Source of the DNA: Tetranychus cinnabarinus
Lineage: Eukaryota; Arthropoda; Arachnida; Trombidiformes; Tetranychidae
Direction of reading: 5' to 3'
DNA: 64,000 nt
Assembly: GCA_022266195.1 (NCBI GenBank)
Contig: WHVY01000005.1
Span: 6,014,001-6,078,000 of the forward strand
The notes under the pieces are model-generated. The model did not search any database. It was not told where the DNA came from and saw only the letters and a program-made list of their open reading frames with translations. The position numbers and the translations under genes are program-made. How positions within the stretch are numbered: the first letter of the stretch is position 1; each line of letters begins with the position of its first letter. Shown here piece by piece: positions 37,540-49,958 of the stretch.

Positions 37540-38350
37540 AATTTATTGTTGACATTAGCGATTGGTATTGTTTTTGCTACAATTGTATTTAGACTTCAAC
37601 TATTGTTTTAGTGATCGCGTTAGTCAAATTGATAGACAAAATGCTCAGGTGTTTAATAATTACCAGAAGATCAATACTTACCAATCATCTGAACTGGTTA
37701 ATCCATTGTTGCTTACCTTAATGATTAGTCCAAGGTTTTGGGATAATTTTATTTCAATTCAGTTTAAGTTGATTTTGTGTTTATTAATAGATTGATAAAT
37801 ATTTTAATTTATACAGATTAACAGGACAAATTAACCTCTTACATTAAATTTAGAACCATTATCATATTGTAACGATAATTCGGATAATTATCAGGAGATA
37901 TTAGACAATAAAGACATAAGGATTGCTTCTGGCTTGAAATACATGTCATGTATTGGTTCCATCGAAGGCTCAAAAAGTAGATTTAATATTGAAATAACAG
38001 GTCACTTGCAGGACAATCCATTGATTGGTACAATAGAGATTAAAATGACAAGGTTTAGTAATAAAACAATTTTGTTCCGATACATTTACTTATTTATTTG
38101 CAAGTGCTTTTCATTGGCCTTACAAATAATGATTTTACACCAACACTGCTTCTTTTTGTCCGTCAAACTGCTCGATATTGATAAAAGAGTTTGGACCAAA
38201 TAAAAACTACAACATTAGTCTGGTTAAATTGATTTAAAAAGGTAGATCATTTCAGGTTGATTCATCTTTAGCGCAACTTGTATTTTAGTGCAATCTATAA
38301 ATAGTGATGAGATCAGTTTTGCTTTTGGACATTCAAACAAAAAAACATTT
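37540..38350 (+). pseudogene. Multi-segment coding remnant, possibly a decayed secreted-protein gene
   Basis: Four coding-like segments follow each other with mite-like splice sites. Near 37540 an ATG-led stretch becomes signal-peptide-like (LTLAIGIVFATIVF) only after a one-base frame change. A second segment at about 37605-37740 encodes a polar peptide (RVSQIDRQNAQVFNNYQKIN). A third at about 37853-38052 reads CIGSIEGSKSRFNIEITGHL and ends at a GTTTAG donor. Later segments near 38186-38230 (FGPNKNYNISLVKLI) and 38292-38358 follow a TATTTTAG acceptor. I cannot join them in phase without a break, so I favour a decayed gene over a live one. Family unknown. Confidence 0.35.
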
Positions 38351-38358
38351 CCATTAGG

Positions 38359-39952
38359 TAAATGAAATTATCAGGTTAAAAGCGGCTAAATTGTTGGACC
38401 ATCTTAATCACTTTTAGGCTTTGATTCACTTTAAGTTGGTTGGTTGAGGTTTGGTCATTGGGTGAGTTCCCTGTCGGTTTGGCTTGAGCCGAGGAGAAAA
38501 TTGAATTTAAAGATTCTTCTTCTTTTGCTTTTCTGTTTAAGGGTTCGGAGCAAAGATTCAATGTTTAAGCCCACATTTATTGGGCTGCTTTGTTTTGTCA
38601 TCTTGTTGTTGCTTTAATGCAAGTTGATAAATATCACTAACTACGAAATATCAAGGATTAAGTGTACAATATTCAGAAAAGTAGAGACGATTCTCGTTAT
38701 GGACTCTCATAGAGAGGGATAAATTTTACACTTTACAAGTATTAATCAAGGTGAGCTGTGCAGAAGAAAATAACTTTAATTAGTATGCTAATTGCTGATA
38801 AGAGGTCGTGATAACATGAATTGAGGAGTAACTTACTTTAGTTACTAGATTGTCGACCATTGAAGGCTGGACATGGTAGAATAGTTGAGGCTGAGTTGAT
38901 AATACAAGTAAAATGTTGACCAAGTTTCACTTGTATCGCATTTTAAATCAGCTTTTATGTTACAGAGGACGAATTAAGCAAAAAAAGTTAAATAACAAGT
39001 TTTGAGTTGGGATTATTAAAAAAAATGAGCCTCTATTAAGACCAACAAGGAAATATTGTGACTGCGATGTGACCTGGATGAGTTCAAACTGGAGTTGAAC
39101 CATTTAATAAGAATGCAGACGTCTGATATTAATTGAATTTAATTTGCTAATGATGATGTTGATGATAATGTTGTTGCTTGTTTGTTTATCAAGTTTAGCG
39201 GATAGCTTAAAAGATGTCGTTCTATCAAAGAAGAATCATCTTTCAGAATAAAAGGGATTGATATTGCTTCGGGAATTGCCAAAATTTCGGATTTGAAAAC
39301 GATCGCTTCCAATTTCTGAACAATAGAAAACAGAAAATTACGAATTACAATTTATTCGAGACATTTATTTTTGGATTTTCGCAATTTGCCTCAATTCGTT
39401 TTTAAAACATTCATCCTTTTCTATCTCGTTATAAAAATTGGATTGAGCTATAATAGTTTTGCTACAGTAAATTAACATTTATTTTGACCAAAAGAGTAGT
39501 CTATTACAGCCTTATACTTTTGAATTGGTCACTTTTTACAAATGAAAAAGTGTTAATCTTCGCCCAGGTTCAAGCTTCTTCAAATTCAAGCTTTTTAATC
39601 CATTGGTTTTCAAAAAGAAAAAATTCTTTCACTATTGATAAAGTCTTAAAGTTGAAAACGTTTGAGACAGTTTAGACAGTTTTACTTAAAGTCAAGGTTC
39701 AGACACAAACTGCTATCGGGTATCTTGGGGAGCTGAGGCTATGAACTTTTTCAATAGCGAAAGAAAATTTTTGTTTTGAAAACCAATGGACAAAAGTATA
39801 ATAAAAGGCTGAATATTGTCAATAGCAATACTATTTGAATCATCCTGCTAGGGCTAGAGCTCTGATATTAATAGATGTTCTGATGCATCGGTCAAAATCA
39901 GTGTCAATTTACTGTAATGCTGATATTAAATCAAGCGGAAATTTATATAAAT
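38359..39952. other. Intergenic DNA downstream of C/EBP
   Basis: No gene recognised in this 1.6 kb. A small inverted pair (TCCATTGGTTTTCAAAA at about 39599 and its complement at about 39777) is present. The region should contain the C/EBP 3' UTR, or a further exon if the donor inside its last codons is used. Confidence 0.45.
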
Positions 39953-41083
39953 TTATTTGCAAAATTTTTCTTCGATAAACTTACCTACGCGATCGATCAT
40001 CCTGATTTCTGGCGGTATGTCCATCGAATCGGCATTGTCGAGTTTCAGCATTCTTTTGTAACTATCATCTTGATATTTTTCCAAGAGATACTTTAAAACA
40101 TGTAACTCTTGATTCATTTTGGCAATATGATGATGCAGTTTAGCGTTTTCAGTCTCGAGCTGACCCATCCGCTCGAGCGTTTGAACAAACTTTATCTTTG
40201 ATTTCGACCGCGATTTTCTAACTGCAATATTATTCCTTTCCCTTCTCAATCGATATTCCTCGCTTGTCTTATCGATTGTGATTTTACCTGATTGAGAACT
40301 GGATGAACTTCCATCTGGAGTTTTTGTATCGTGTTTATATTGGCTGTGTCGACTAAAATCATGATGATGCTCAACTGACGATTCATCAATCGTTCCTTTC
40401 TTATAGGCATTGGGAGAAGATCTGTCGCCGCTGCTTATAACAGATCGTCGCCTGGTTCCATTTTCATACAAATAGATGTCAGAAGGAGAATCTGATGATC
40501 GACCAAATTTATCTTGGGTTGAAGTTGATGTTGAAGGTGATGGTGACAGGGAAGAGGATGAAGATGATGCTGAATAAGAGAATGGTCGAGGTTGAGGGTC
40601 GACAGGAGAGCTTGCAGGAGATGGAACAATATATTGGTGATTGATATTAACATTGCAACGATTTTCACGTCGTTGTGAAGACGAATGTAAAAGTTTTCCG
40701 TACTGACTGGTAACACTTGATGGTGTTGGTATTGAGACGGTCGAACGCTTAGGTCGCCCTACAAATGAAAGATTGGGACAATTCTCACCCATGACAACAT
40801 TACCGTTCGGATCATCGCTCTGTGGCGTACCTGGTGTACTGGAACTACCATCTGCCTGGTCCGATTCCGAGGAACCTGCGTTATTGGAACCAGAAGTTTT
40901 GGCGCCTTGCGCAGCGGATGATGAGCCAGAAGCAGTAGTAATAACTGTAGTATGGTTAGAAGCAGTAGAAGCAGTAGTTGTAACTGTTGTAGGTGTTGAA
41001 CAAGTGGTACTATTATTAGCAGAAGCTGAACCATCGGAATTTTTCCTGGTGATAGCACGAATTTTCTTATTAATTGGTGCCAT
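39953..41083 (-). CDS. C/EBP-type bZIP transcription factor
   Basis: C/EBP factors bind DNA as bZIP dimers and regulate differentiation and metabolism. The basic region reads RRERNNIAVRKSRSKSK, with the Asn-x-x-Ala-Val-Arg core of C/EBP, and is followed by a leucine-zipper-like coiled coil (LERMGQLETENAKLHHHIAK) near the C-terminus of the 376-residue protein. The N-terminal ~270 residues are Ser/Thr/Pro-rich and low in complexity, as in many activation domains. I place the start at ATG 41083 (MAPINKKIRAI) rather than the upstream in-frame ATG at 41110, because TTTCCTATCTCTTCAG just before 41093 is a strong splice acceptor and the upstream codons would be intronic. A perfect donor (G|GTAAGT, about 39987) overlaps the last codons, so an alternative 3' exon is possible. 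Confidence 0.88.
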   Translation of the reverse strand: MAPINKKIRAITRKNSDGSASANNSTTCSTPTTVTTTASTASNHTTVITTASGSSSAAQGAKTSGSNNAGSSESDQADGSSSTPGTPQSDDPNGNVVMGENCPNLSFVGRPKRSTVSIPTPSSVTSQYGKLLHSSSQRRENRCNVNINHQYIVPSPASSPVDPQPRPFSYSASSSSSSLSPSPSTSTSTQDKFGRSSDSPSDIYLYENGTRRRSVISSGDRSSPNAYKKGTIDESSVEHHHDFSRHSQYKHDTKTPDGSSSSSQSGKITIDKTSEEYRLRRERNNIAVRKSRSKSKIKFVQTLERMGQLETENAKLHHHIAKMNQELHVLKYLLEKYQDDSYKRMLKLDNADSMDIPPEIRMIDRVGKFIEEKFCK

Positions 41084-41093
41084 TATCCTCTGA

Positions 41094-43194
41094 AGAGATA
41101 GGAAACACAATAATCAAGTAACTGGAGATGTAATAAAGTGATGAAAATTTTATCAAATGAGATATCAGTTTCTTGTAACAATAAACAAGTTTACTTGGAG
41201 GCAAAACTAAAAGTTCAAGATTTACCCAAACTGTATAATGATGAATGAAGAAGCGTTATGAATGATTTAAAGGTGAGCAAAATGTTTATATGTTGAATGG
41301 TTCAAAGCAATGGTTAGAGTCAGTAGTTTTCACTCAACAATGAAGGTTTACTTTTAAAGGCAAAGGTTTAGTCTGTTAGAAGGTAAAGAGGTAAAGATGA
41401 CCAGAGATTGAAACAAATCCATGATGAACAATGGGAACAGTTTTTTTTTTGGTGGAAAAACAACTTTCACTGAAACATGTAATATTTGAAATGATGAAAA
41501 GCTTGGGAAGCAATCCGATGAGAGAAAGTAAAGAGACAAGCAAAAAGCAGTTACAAACTATGTAAAACAAGGTAAGATGAACTGTAATTTAAAAATGGTA
41601 TTGCAAGAAGAGTAAGCGAGTAAAGGATGAGGCACAGATAAACTATCAATTAGGTTCAAGATTGATATTAAGAAGAACCGATTGTTGACTGTGTGTATCA
41701 CTGGGTTGAAATGGAAATGCAAAACACTCAAAAAAATGATAAATAAACCTTGGATCTTGGGTCAATTTTGAAATGAAAAAAAAAACTAATCATGAACGCA
41801 AGAAAGTTAATGAATGACTATGTACAAATAATTCTATTGCCTTTCTTTCTTCCTTTCTTCTACCCAATCTTCCCCTCTCTAAAACTTGGTAATTCCCTCT
41901 CTTTTTTCCCCCCGGTTTCATCAGGATTTCACCCTGATCCTAAAAGTGAACGCCTTGTCCTCGTGTAGCATTTTATTAGTCAACTTTACTCTCTATTTCT
42001 CTTTCTTTACCATTTCCCTTTCTTTTCTTCCTTACTCTGAATCCCCTCTCTCTTCCCACCCTCACCTCCTCAACATTACACCTAAACTCCGCCTAGGTTA
42101 CGTAAGGATGCGTGTATCGTGTTCATGCAACTGAATATCTGATTCAAATAAAGATAGTAACATCAATGAAAATTTCAACCTCGAGTCACACTGGACTAGA
42201 AAAACAAATGCTCGAGGATAAAAATGAACCAATCCTGGTTGATATAAAATACAGTAAACAAAAGTGGAGAAGGAAAGAGAAACCAGAAATGTCTTCTTCT
42301 TCGTCGCTTCTTCTAATCACCTGTTTACCCACGGTGAACAATTCATTTCCATTGATATAGATTTATTCACCAATTTTAATTCCTATTGAATTAAAAAAAG
42401 TCCTATTGTCAATTTAAATTTGGTTACCTAAATGGTAATGATTATCTGAAAAATGAACCCAATCAATCATCAAGTCTGACTACAATGTGCCAAATCTTGA
42501 AAAAGATTGACAAAACAAATGAGCAAATAATGTTTGCCTATTTTTATCCTTGATATCAAATGCTAAGTTAACTGTACTTGCAGTGTGTTTTTTTTCCTGG
42601 CATCAAACTAGGTAAATAACAAAGGAATGAATAAGATAATTCTGGTGAATAAACTATAATCTATTACAAATGGTAAAGAAGATTAAACAGGCTTTTTTTT
42701 ACACCAATAAAGTAACTTGCATTTACATAAAGGCTACTGTTCAAAGTGATAAATGATTTTTCAATTTTCACTTTACCTTACCTTGAATTAAAACAAAAAT
42801 CAGTGTAAAGCCTTTAAATGTTCCAGTAGGCAATTTTACCTGTAATTATCACATTAGTCAAAGTATGTTTTTATGTATGATTAACAGTTATAGAGTTGCG
42901 AAATATTGCGTTACGTCAGTGTAAAAAAGACAGACTCAAAACCTTTATTTTGTAAGGATTGTTTACAGAAGCAGCTGAGGTTAGGCCCCACCAGCGAACC
43001 AAAACCAAAACATTACCTAAATAGTTTGAGATTCAAACAATAGATGGCAAAAGTGAAACGGCATTACTCTATTTTTTGCAGTTGAACCTAAATGAATATT
43101 TCCATATGTTTTCGGTTTCAACTTTGATAAATTCTGGTTATTCATGGCTATTTATGGCCATTTCGAGCGATTTATGCCATCAATTCGTGAAGTC
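41094..43194. other. 5' region of the C/EBP gene
   Basis: Begins with the inferred 5' UTR intron of the C/EBP gene; the upstream non-coding exon was not located. A pyrimidine-rich block lies at 41840-42060. No coding sequence supported. Confidence 0.45.
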
Positions 43195-45545
43195 AATCAA
43201 ATTTGGACTTATATCGTCGGAAATGGTAAGTAAATCTAATGCATTTATGAATTTAACAATTTAATGATTCACTTTTTATTCTCATAGGATCCTTAATGTA
43301 ACTCAATGGAAACCATTTCAAGAAAATTTGTCAACAATGATATTGAATATTAATGAATGAGGAAAAACTGAAACAAAAATGATTCAATTTTGTCTAGACA
43401 AATGGACTTGTTTATCTCAGTTCTAAGGATTAAGTTTCTCTTTCTCATAATATCTATTCGCCATGGCATGAAGACAGGAACCAATCGATTGGAAATATCC
43501 ATTTCAAAGCCCAGTTGCTGTTGTTGTTCAGCTTGAAGGCGAAAAGTTCAAGTTCAAGGTTGCCATTTATTGTTCAACTTTGGTTATTCAAGATCGCTCG
43601 ATAACTTATATTTTATTGTCAACAATATCATTCTTTATTATTTTGCTTTAGTAGGTTTGAATAAGCCTAAACATAATGACTCTAGTTTACACATCTGTAG
43701 TTTGTATAGATTGTATCAGGCAAACAAACGGAATTGGTGAAACTGTTGAAGGTTGAATCGATGAGAAGTATGAAAATCACGAGCAATATTGAATCATTTG
43801 ACCCACTTTGAGTTTACCAGGTTATAAATATAACACTTTAGAGTAAGGAAATGAACCAGAAACCAGTCAATGATCATGATTACCTGGGGAAGGACAAGAA
43901 TCAAACAGTAAATATGACACTTTATATAACACCAAGCATGGTGAAATTGGCTTCATTCAAATTGGTTAAGATGTTTAAAAATGTTTAAATTTAAACAGAT
44001 GATCACAAATGAAATTGAAAAGGTGATTATTTTCATAGAAAATTGATTGTTGACTCAGTCAACAATTGACTACTTATTTTCCGGGTTATCTTCACATCCA
44101 GTCTCATCGTGATCAGTCTTTATCCTTGTTTTCACCATCATCCTCACCATCTTCATCAAAACCAAAATGCAATGTTCAACTTGAATTCATAAACATAATT
44201 ACACTCTAATTGCGCTTCGTGATGTGATTAAAGTCAATCTATTTTAACCAATCATAAAGTGAATAAATAAACTGGTAAACAATGTCTAACACTTTTAATA
44301 CATGATCACCAAGGGGGTTCTATCCCTGGTTGCCGATAACACCTAGAGGTGAAAGTCGAAGGAATCGGGTATGAAATGAGTGCAAGTTTCTATCTGCATT
44401 CAGTGAAAGCACAACCTGACCCAAGCTAACCAAACATAATCTAGCTTAAACCTAAACCTAGATCAAGTAATATTTACTGAACAACAGACAGTATTAAACA
44501 GAATTGAAAAGAACCGAAAGAATTTAATTTTTCAAAATTTCATCACAATCTATGAACAAACTCATCGCTTTCCAGCTTTTGGCACCTGATTAGGTTTTGT
44601 TGACTCGAAAGCTTGAAATATTGGTGAAACAGAAATAAACATGAGATAATGAAATCATTACTTCTTCATCACTTAGATGGTGAAAGCAAGAAACAAAAGC
44701 TTGTGAATTTTTCTGTCTTAACCCTTTTGTTTCAAGGTTTTGTATCAGAAACAATTGTTTAAAAACAATGTCACTGGTTGAAACAAGTCTTGAAATGAAG
44801 CACAAGAAATATTTGAGTCGCATTGTCTAATTTTAAAATTAATGACTTTGAATGGATCATTTTTTCCCTCTTCAACGTAAAGAACAAAAATTAACTCGGA
44901 ATTCAGGGCGTAAGGGGTTAACTGGTCCGTGGAGCTAAAGGCAAGGCATTACACAATTCCGAATGAAAGTTTACTCAAAAATATTTCGCCCTCTATGACT
45001 TGAAAATATCTAATTTTATAATGAATTTCTACGCAAACTTATTTTCTTGAATCTTTCAACTATAGATCAACCTTTTCAGCTCATAGTTTTTTTAAAAGAC
45101 TTAATAAATCATAACATTATAATGATTAAAATTTAACACTAATTTCTTGTGGATATCAGCTCAGTATTTAGGGTGTAGGAGGTTAACTGGTCCGTAAACA
45201 TCAGTGTTGACATATCACGAAAAGGCAAAAATATCAAATGAATTTGGTTCCATTTTCCTTGCTTTCCTTTTCTGGTTGAATCTATTGTTTGAAGGTTCAC
45301 AACTATTATATAATCTGAAAGTTGTTTGGTCAAGGAAACATGAGAATGGACACTTTTGACCTTTTCAATGATCGATCAATATCCATATTCACTTGAAAAT
45401 TCATTGACAGAAATTTGCTTTTCTCTTTTCATTTTGACATTCTCTTGTTACTCTATTCTCTTCTCCAAATTTCAATGTTCAGTTCAAGGAATCTCGATGT
45501 TTAATTTTTGGGTAAATAACAAGTTTGCATGGAATCAACTGTCTG
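43195..45545 (+). repeat. Segmental duplication, copy A
   Basis: Matches 47545-49860 in direct orientation over most of its length, for example GAAACAAGTCTTGAAATG, GTTGTTTGGTCAAGGAAACA and TTAACTGGTCCGT. It also has an internal repeat of the motif GGTTAACTGGTCCGT (about 44918 and 45180), so part of the unit was duplicated again. An open stretch at about 43474-43650 (WKYPFQSPVAVVVQLEGE) looks coding-like but has no start and no counterpart in copy B. Confidence 0.8.
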
Positions 45546-47544
45546 AGAGTATCATGCCATCCTGAAAAGAGATGAAAAAATAAATTAAATTTTTGAAATT
45601 AACATTCAAATTAACATTAGGAAAAATCTGGTTGAAAAGATTCCGAGCCATTTTGGTTAATCTTTTTGAGATCTTCTTTAACCAAGAAATTTGATCAGAA
45701 ATTCATCAGTCTCTATCAAATTTCACTTTTAATAATGAATTTCAGGCCAATCCCACTCTGAGCCAACAGAAAACATTTAACTTGAAAGACTCAGAATGTA
45801 CTTGTAGATTAGCTAATTATTTATCTATCAAGTCATAAATAGTTAATCAGCATTAAAATATTACAGAAGACATAAAATGTCGCTTTAATGTTTCACCTTT
45901 TTTGGTCTACAAGTTATTAATTTTTATGTCAAAATTTGACAATTTCTAGTTTCTTGCTCTTCATTTCATGTTTAAATCAAAGCTTTTTTTCAAAAATCAA
46001 GATTTTTATTTCAAAGGAACTCTAAATTTTCAATGACAAATTGCTTAGCCTGAGCCTGAACTGAAATATCTGATGCTAATGTCAACGAGAACTGCCAAAC
46101 ATCCTAATTGCTTGAAACTCTGTTCAATTGAAATGGTTAAATGGTATTCATTTTTCAGACTCACAATTGTCAGATTAAATCTGACTAGACGTTATTCAGT
46201 AAATGTTTCAATTTCAGTAGCAGTTGAAGATTGCATTTGTGCAGAATTAGGATTAAGTTTTCTTTGAAAACTGTTATTCGAAAAGTTTAAATCAATATTT
46301 GTGTTTCTCTTGCGACTTAATATTAAGATTAACTATGAACACAAATGGGTTGAAAGGCTGTTTTGAGCAACAAATTGAATACACCTTCAAATCAAGGTTT
46401 ACCTTTATATCACATTTTAAGCTTATGGTATATAACATGAAGAGTTTTGTATTTATTTATTCAATGTATCAATATTAATATGATTATCATTTGATTAGTT
46501 GTTGCTACTCAATTATGTTATTCATAATTGTCTGGTAATTTATGATTAAACGCTTGCGAGCTTAAAGCCTCGAGTCTAGAGCATGAACATTCTCAATGAT
46601 CTTTAAACCACTTTTTTTATAAAAATGACTTTGTTTTTGAATTGTGCTTTAATACCAGGAAGCAAATACTCTCAGCTCCGCCTCGTCTTAACCATGAATA
46701 TCTCCGACTCTAATGAATCATTGCTAATGATCTAACATATACTGATAAGTTATCAAAATGATAACATGATGAAAGTGTTGATAAATTGTAAACAAAACAA
46801 AGTCTCAAATAAAGGGTTGACTTAAAGTTCCTGCGTTTTCTGCTGAAAGAATTAGCGTCAATTTTTCTCAAGCTCTGAACTTGAACTGTGTTCAATTTAC
46901 AAAATGGTTTTAATCATCAGTGATCGATAGTTTTAAAATTAGCTGACATTAGATTGTCAACTTTTCAGACGGCAAATTAGTTTCAGACGAAAGGGGTTTG
47001 AATGGAAAACCTTGATTAAATTGTTGATTAAAATGAAAATTTTGATAATCTTTTACTTACCGTTTTAACACGCATTGTGGGACTGTGCTTATAAATAGGT
47101 ACCTTTAAAGCTTCTGAAGCAGTGCGAAAAAAGATTTTTGTTTTTATTAAAATTTACATCAACACTCGATTATAAAACAATTTTTCAAAATTGTTTGTTG
47201 TGCTGTTGGCAATCATAAAATATGAACAAAGTTTCAGTTTTTTATTTTTTTATATTATATTTGAATCGAGAAGGCAAAAACGTTTAATTGGCATTATTAA
47301 AAACAGTTAAATTATAATTAAAAATTGAGTGTGAAAAATTTTATGATAATTTAGGGTTGAATTTTTTGGAAATTCCCTTATAACCAAATCAATATATTAA
47401 ATCCAGTTTATGATTCACCTGACACCTCCATTGTCACTTTGTGTCTTTAAGAATGGCCTTTCCTCTTGTTTTTAGGCTACTTTTGATATTGATTCTGATT
47501 ATTCCCAAAATGATGTGTCATTGAATCTTGAAATATGAAAATTT
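45546..47544. other. Spacer between the two duplicated segments
   Basis: About 2 kb of AT-rich DNA without recognised genes. A TATAAATA with a GC-richer flank occurs at about 47090 (GCTTATAAATAGGTACC) and could be a core promoter, but no gene follows it. Confidence 0.4.
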
Positions 47545-49860
47545 GGACTTACATTGTAATGTTTCGCTGAAAATGAGTGAGTAAATCTAATGCATTGAGA
47601 AATGGGATTTTAAAATGTATTTTTAGTTGTTCAAGGAAACTCCGTTGGTCGGTGAAACTCGATGAAAGCCGCTTCAAGAAAATAAGTCAACAATAATACT
47701 GGATATTGGTGAATAGAGAAAAACTGCCAAAAAAGGCTTAAATGTTGTCTAGACGAATGGATTTATCTCAACGAACCAGGAAAAACTGATTAAGTTTCTT
47801 TTTCTATTAATATCCATTGGCCAACACATGAAGAGAACTACGATTGGAACAAATCTTTTAATTCGTCTGTTGAATATACAGTATTAGTATGTTTTCATAA
47901 ATTGATTAACCAAACCAGAAAACAATTTTCTTTTCTTCATTAATCTTCCATTCTCATCGTGATCATCTTTTTATACTTGTTTTCATTCTCGTTATTCCCA
48001 TCAAAACCTAATGATCAACTCGTAATCATAATCAAACTTAAATACATTTAAATTACAATTCGTGATGCCATTAAAGCAAATCTATTTGAAGATATCAATG
48101 AATAAACTGATACACAATGTCCAACACTTAGCACAATTTCACAAAAGGTTAACCCAAAAGAAGCGAATCCGGAAGAATTGAAAGATAATTTAATTCTGTA
48201 CAGTTGATTGATGCTGTATGGGTCAAAGGCTAGTCAGACCTTGAATGGTTACCCATTCTCATCGTTACGCAAGCTGACCATTAAACGTATCAACATTAAC
48301 CTTGTAACTGTTAACTGGCTTTAATTATCTCGTCTTTGATTAAACTGAAAGCTGACATAAAGAAGGTGAAACATTTCCATTGTTGGTACTATTTACACCT
48401 TTACCGATCAAAGGCATAACATTACAATAGACAAGTTTTAAAAATTTAAAGATGAATCCATTTTTTCATCGACAATACAAATTAACAAAGCCATTCATGA
48501 GATGTTGATGGAACGGGCAATCAGGTTAACATGAAAGGAACAATTGAAGCTAATTGTTCATCTTTTTTCCGACCACTTTCATCAATAGGCTATCAATGAA
48601 AAATATAAATCCATTTTTTATCACTTCTATTGTTGATGTCTCTTTCAATTTTAACAGTTTATGGTTCAATTTTTGATACATCATAATCAACAATCAATCA
48701 ATCGTTATAAATAATTGCTGTATCAATTGGACAAAATTATTCATTTTACATGATAAAATTAACTTTCAGTAACATTAACATTTCAATGCAAAAATAGGAT
48801 GACATTGTAATTGATTTAACATGTAAATTTTGAAAGCACATGAGAAAGATTGATATGAGAGAAAAAAACAAGTTTCTTTTGAAAATACAATAGTTTACAA
48901 TAAATTTAGTTTCTTTGTATAAATATGTTTAAATATTGTTACAGTTTTGTGTCGATTTAAACTGGAAATATTAAATCAAAAATAAATATCCATTTGTTTT
49001 ACAGCAATTCATAAGTATTTATATCAATGATGAGATGGATAAAAAAGCATCAACACTAGCTTTATATTACAACTCTTTTAAAATTAACAATAACAGGCAA
49101 CAGTTTTCAACAATCTATTTTGACATAAAGATTTAAGAATCCATTCATGTTGTAATAATGATGGCGTGAGTATCAAGTTTTACCAGAATAGTAGAGTGAA
49201 GATGTAAAGACAGCTTAATTCACCGGCTAAAATTAATCACATTCAGATAATGAAACCATTACTTTTCCATTATTTAGTTGGTGAAAACGAGCGAACAAAA
49301 GCTTGTGAATTTGTTTTGTCTTGTGCCTTTTGTTTCAAGGTTTTGAATCAGCAACAATTGTTTAAAAAACAATGTCACTGGTTGAAACAAGTCTTGAAAT
49401 GGAGCACAAGAAATATCAACCAAATATTTGATTCACAATAGAGACCATTTCTTAATGTGATTTAATCTCATTGAGAAGCTGTCGTCTAGTCTGTAAATTA
49501 ATGACTTTGAATGAACTTTTTTCCCTCTTCAACGTAAATGGCAAAAATTAGCCCAAAATTCAGGGTGTAAGAGGTTAACTGGTCCGTGGAGATACATCAG
49601 TGTTAACATATCACGAAAAGGCAAAAAATATCATTTGTTGGAATTTTATTTGTGTCCATTTTTCTTTCCTTCCCTTTCTGAATCTATTGTATGAATGTTC
49701 ACAACTATAATCGGAAAGTTGTTTGGTCAAGGAAACATGTATGAGAATAAGAGACTTTTGACCTTTTTGAATGGTCGATCAATATTCATATTCACATGGT
49801 AATTCATTGACAGGAATCTGAGGTTTTCTTTTCATTGTGACATTCTCTTGTAACTTTGTT
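47545..49860 (+). repeat. Segmental duplication, copy B
   Basis: Direct repeat partner of 43195-45545, shifted by about 4.35 kb; its right end lies about 100 bp from the stop of the GT31 gene. The open frame at 49250-49441 sits in a part where copy A is frameshifted and stopped early, so it is probably not a conserved protein. Confidence 0.8.
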
Positions 49861-49958
49861 ATCTTCTGGAGTTTTCAATGCTGTTTAATGCATTTTCAAT
49901 GTAACAAGCTTGAGATTTTCCCTTGGAATGGCCACTCAATGGATTGATGTTTAACAAT

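Noticed and set aside
41054..41110. Upstream ATG (41110) as C/EBP start
   Set aside because: The codons between 41110 and 41094 coincide with a strong polypyrimidine tract and CTTCAG acceptor, so the ATG at 41083 is preferred.
49250..49441. 63-codon open frame (MKPLLFHYLVGENERTK start)
   Set aside because: Inside the segmental duplication; the matching stretch of copy A changes frame and stops early, so it is not conserved as protein.
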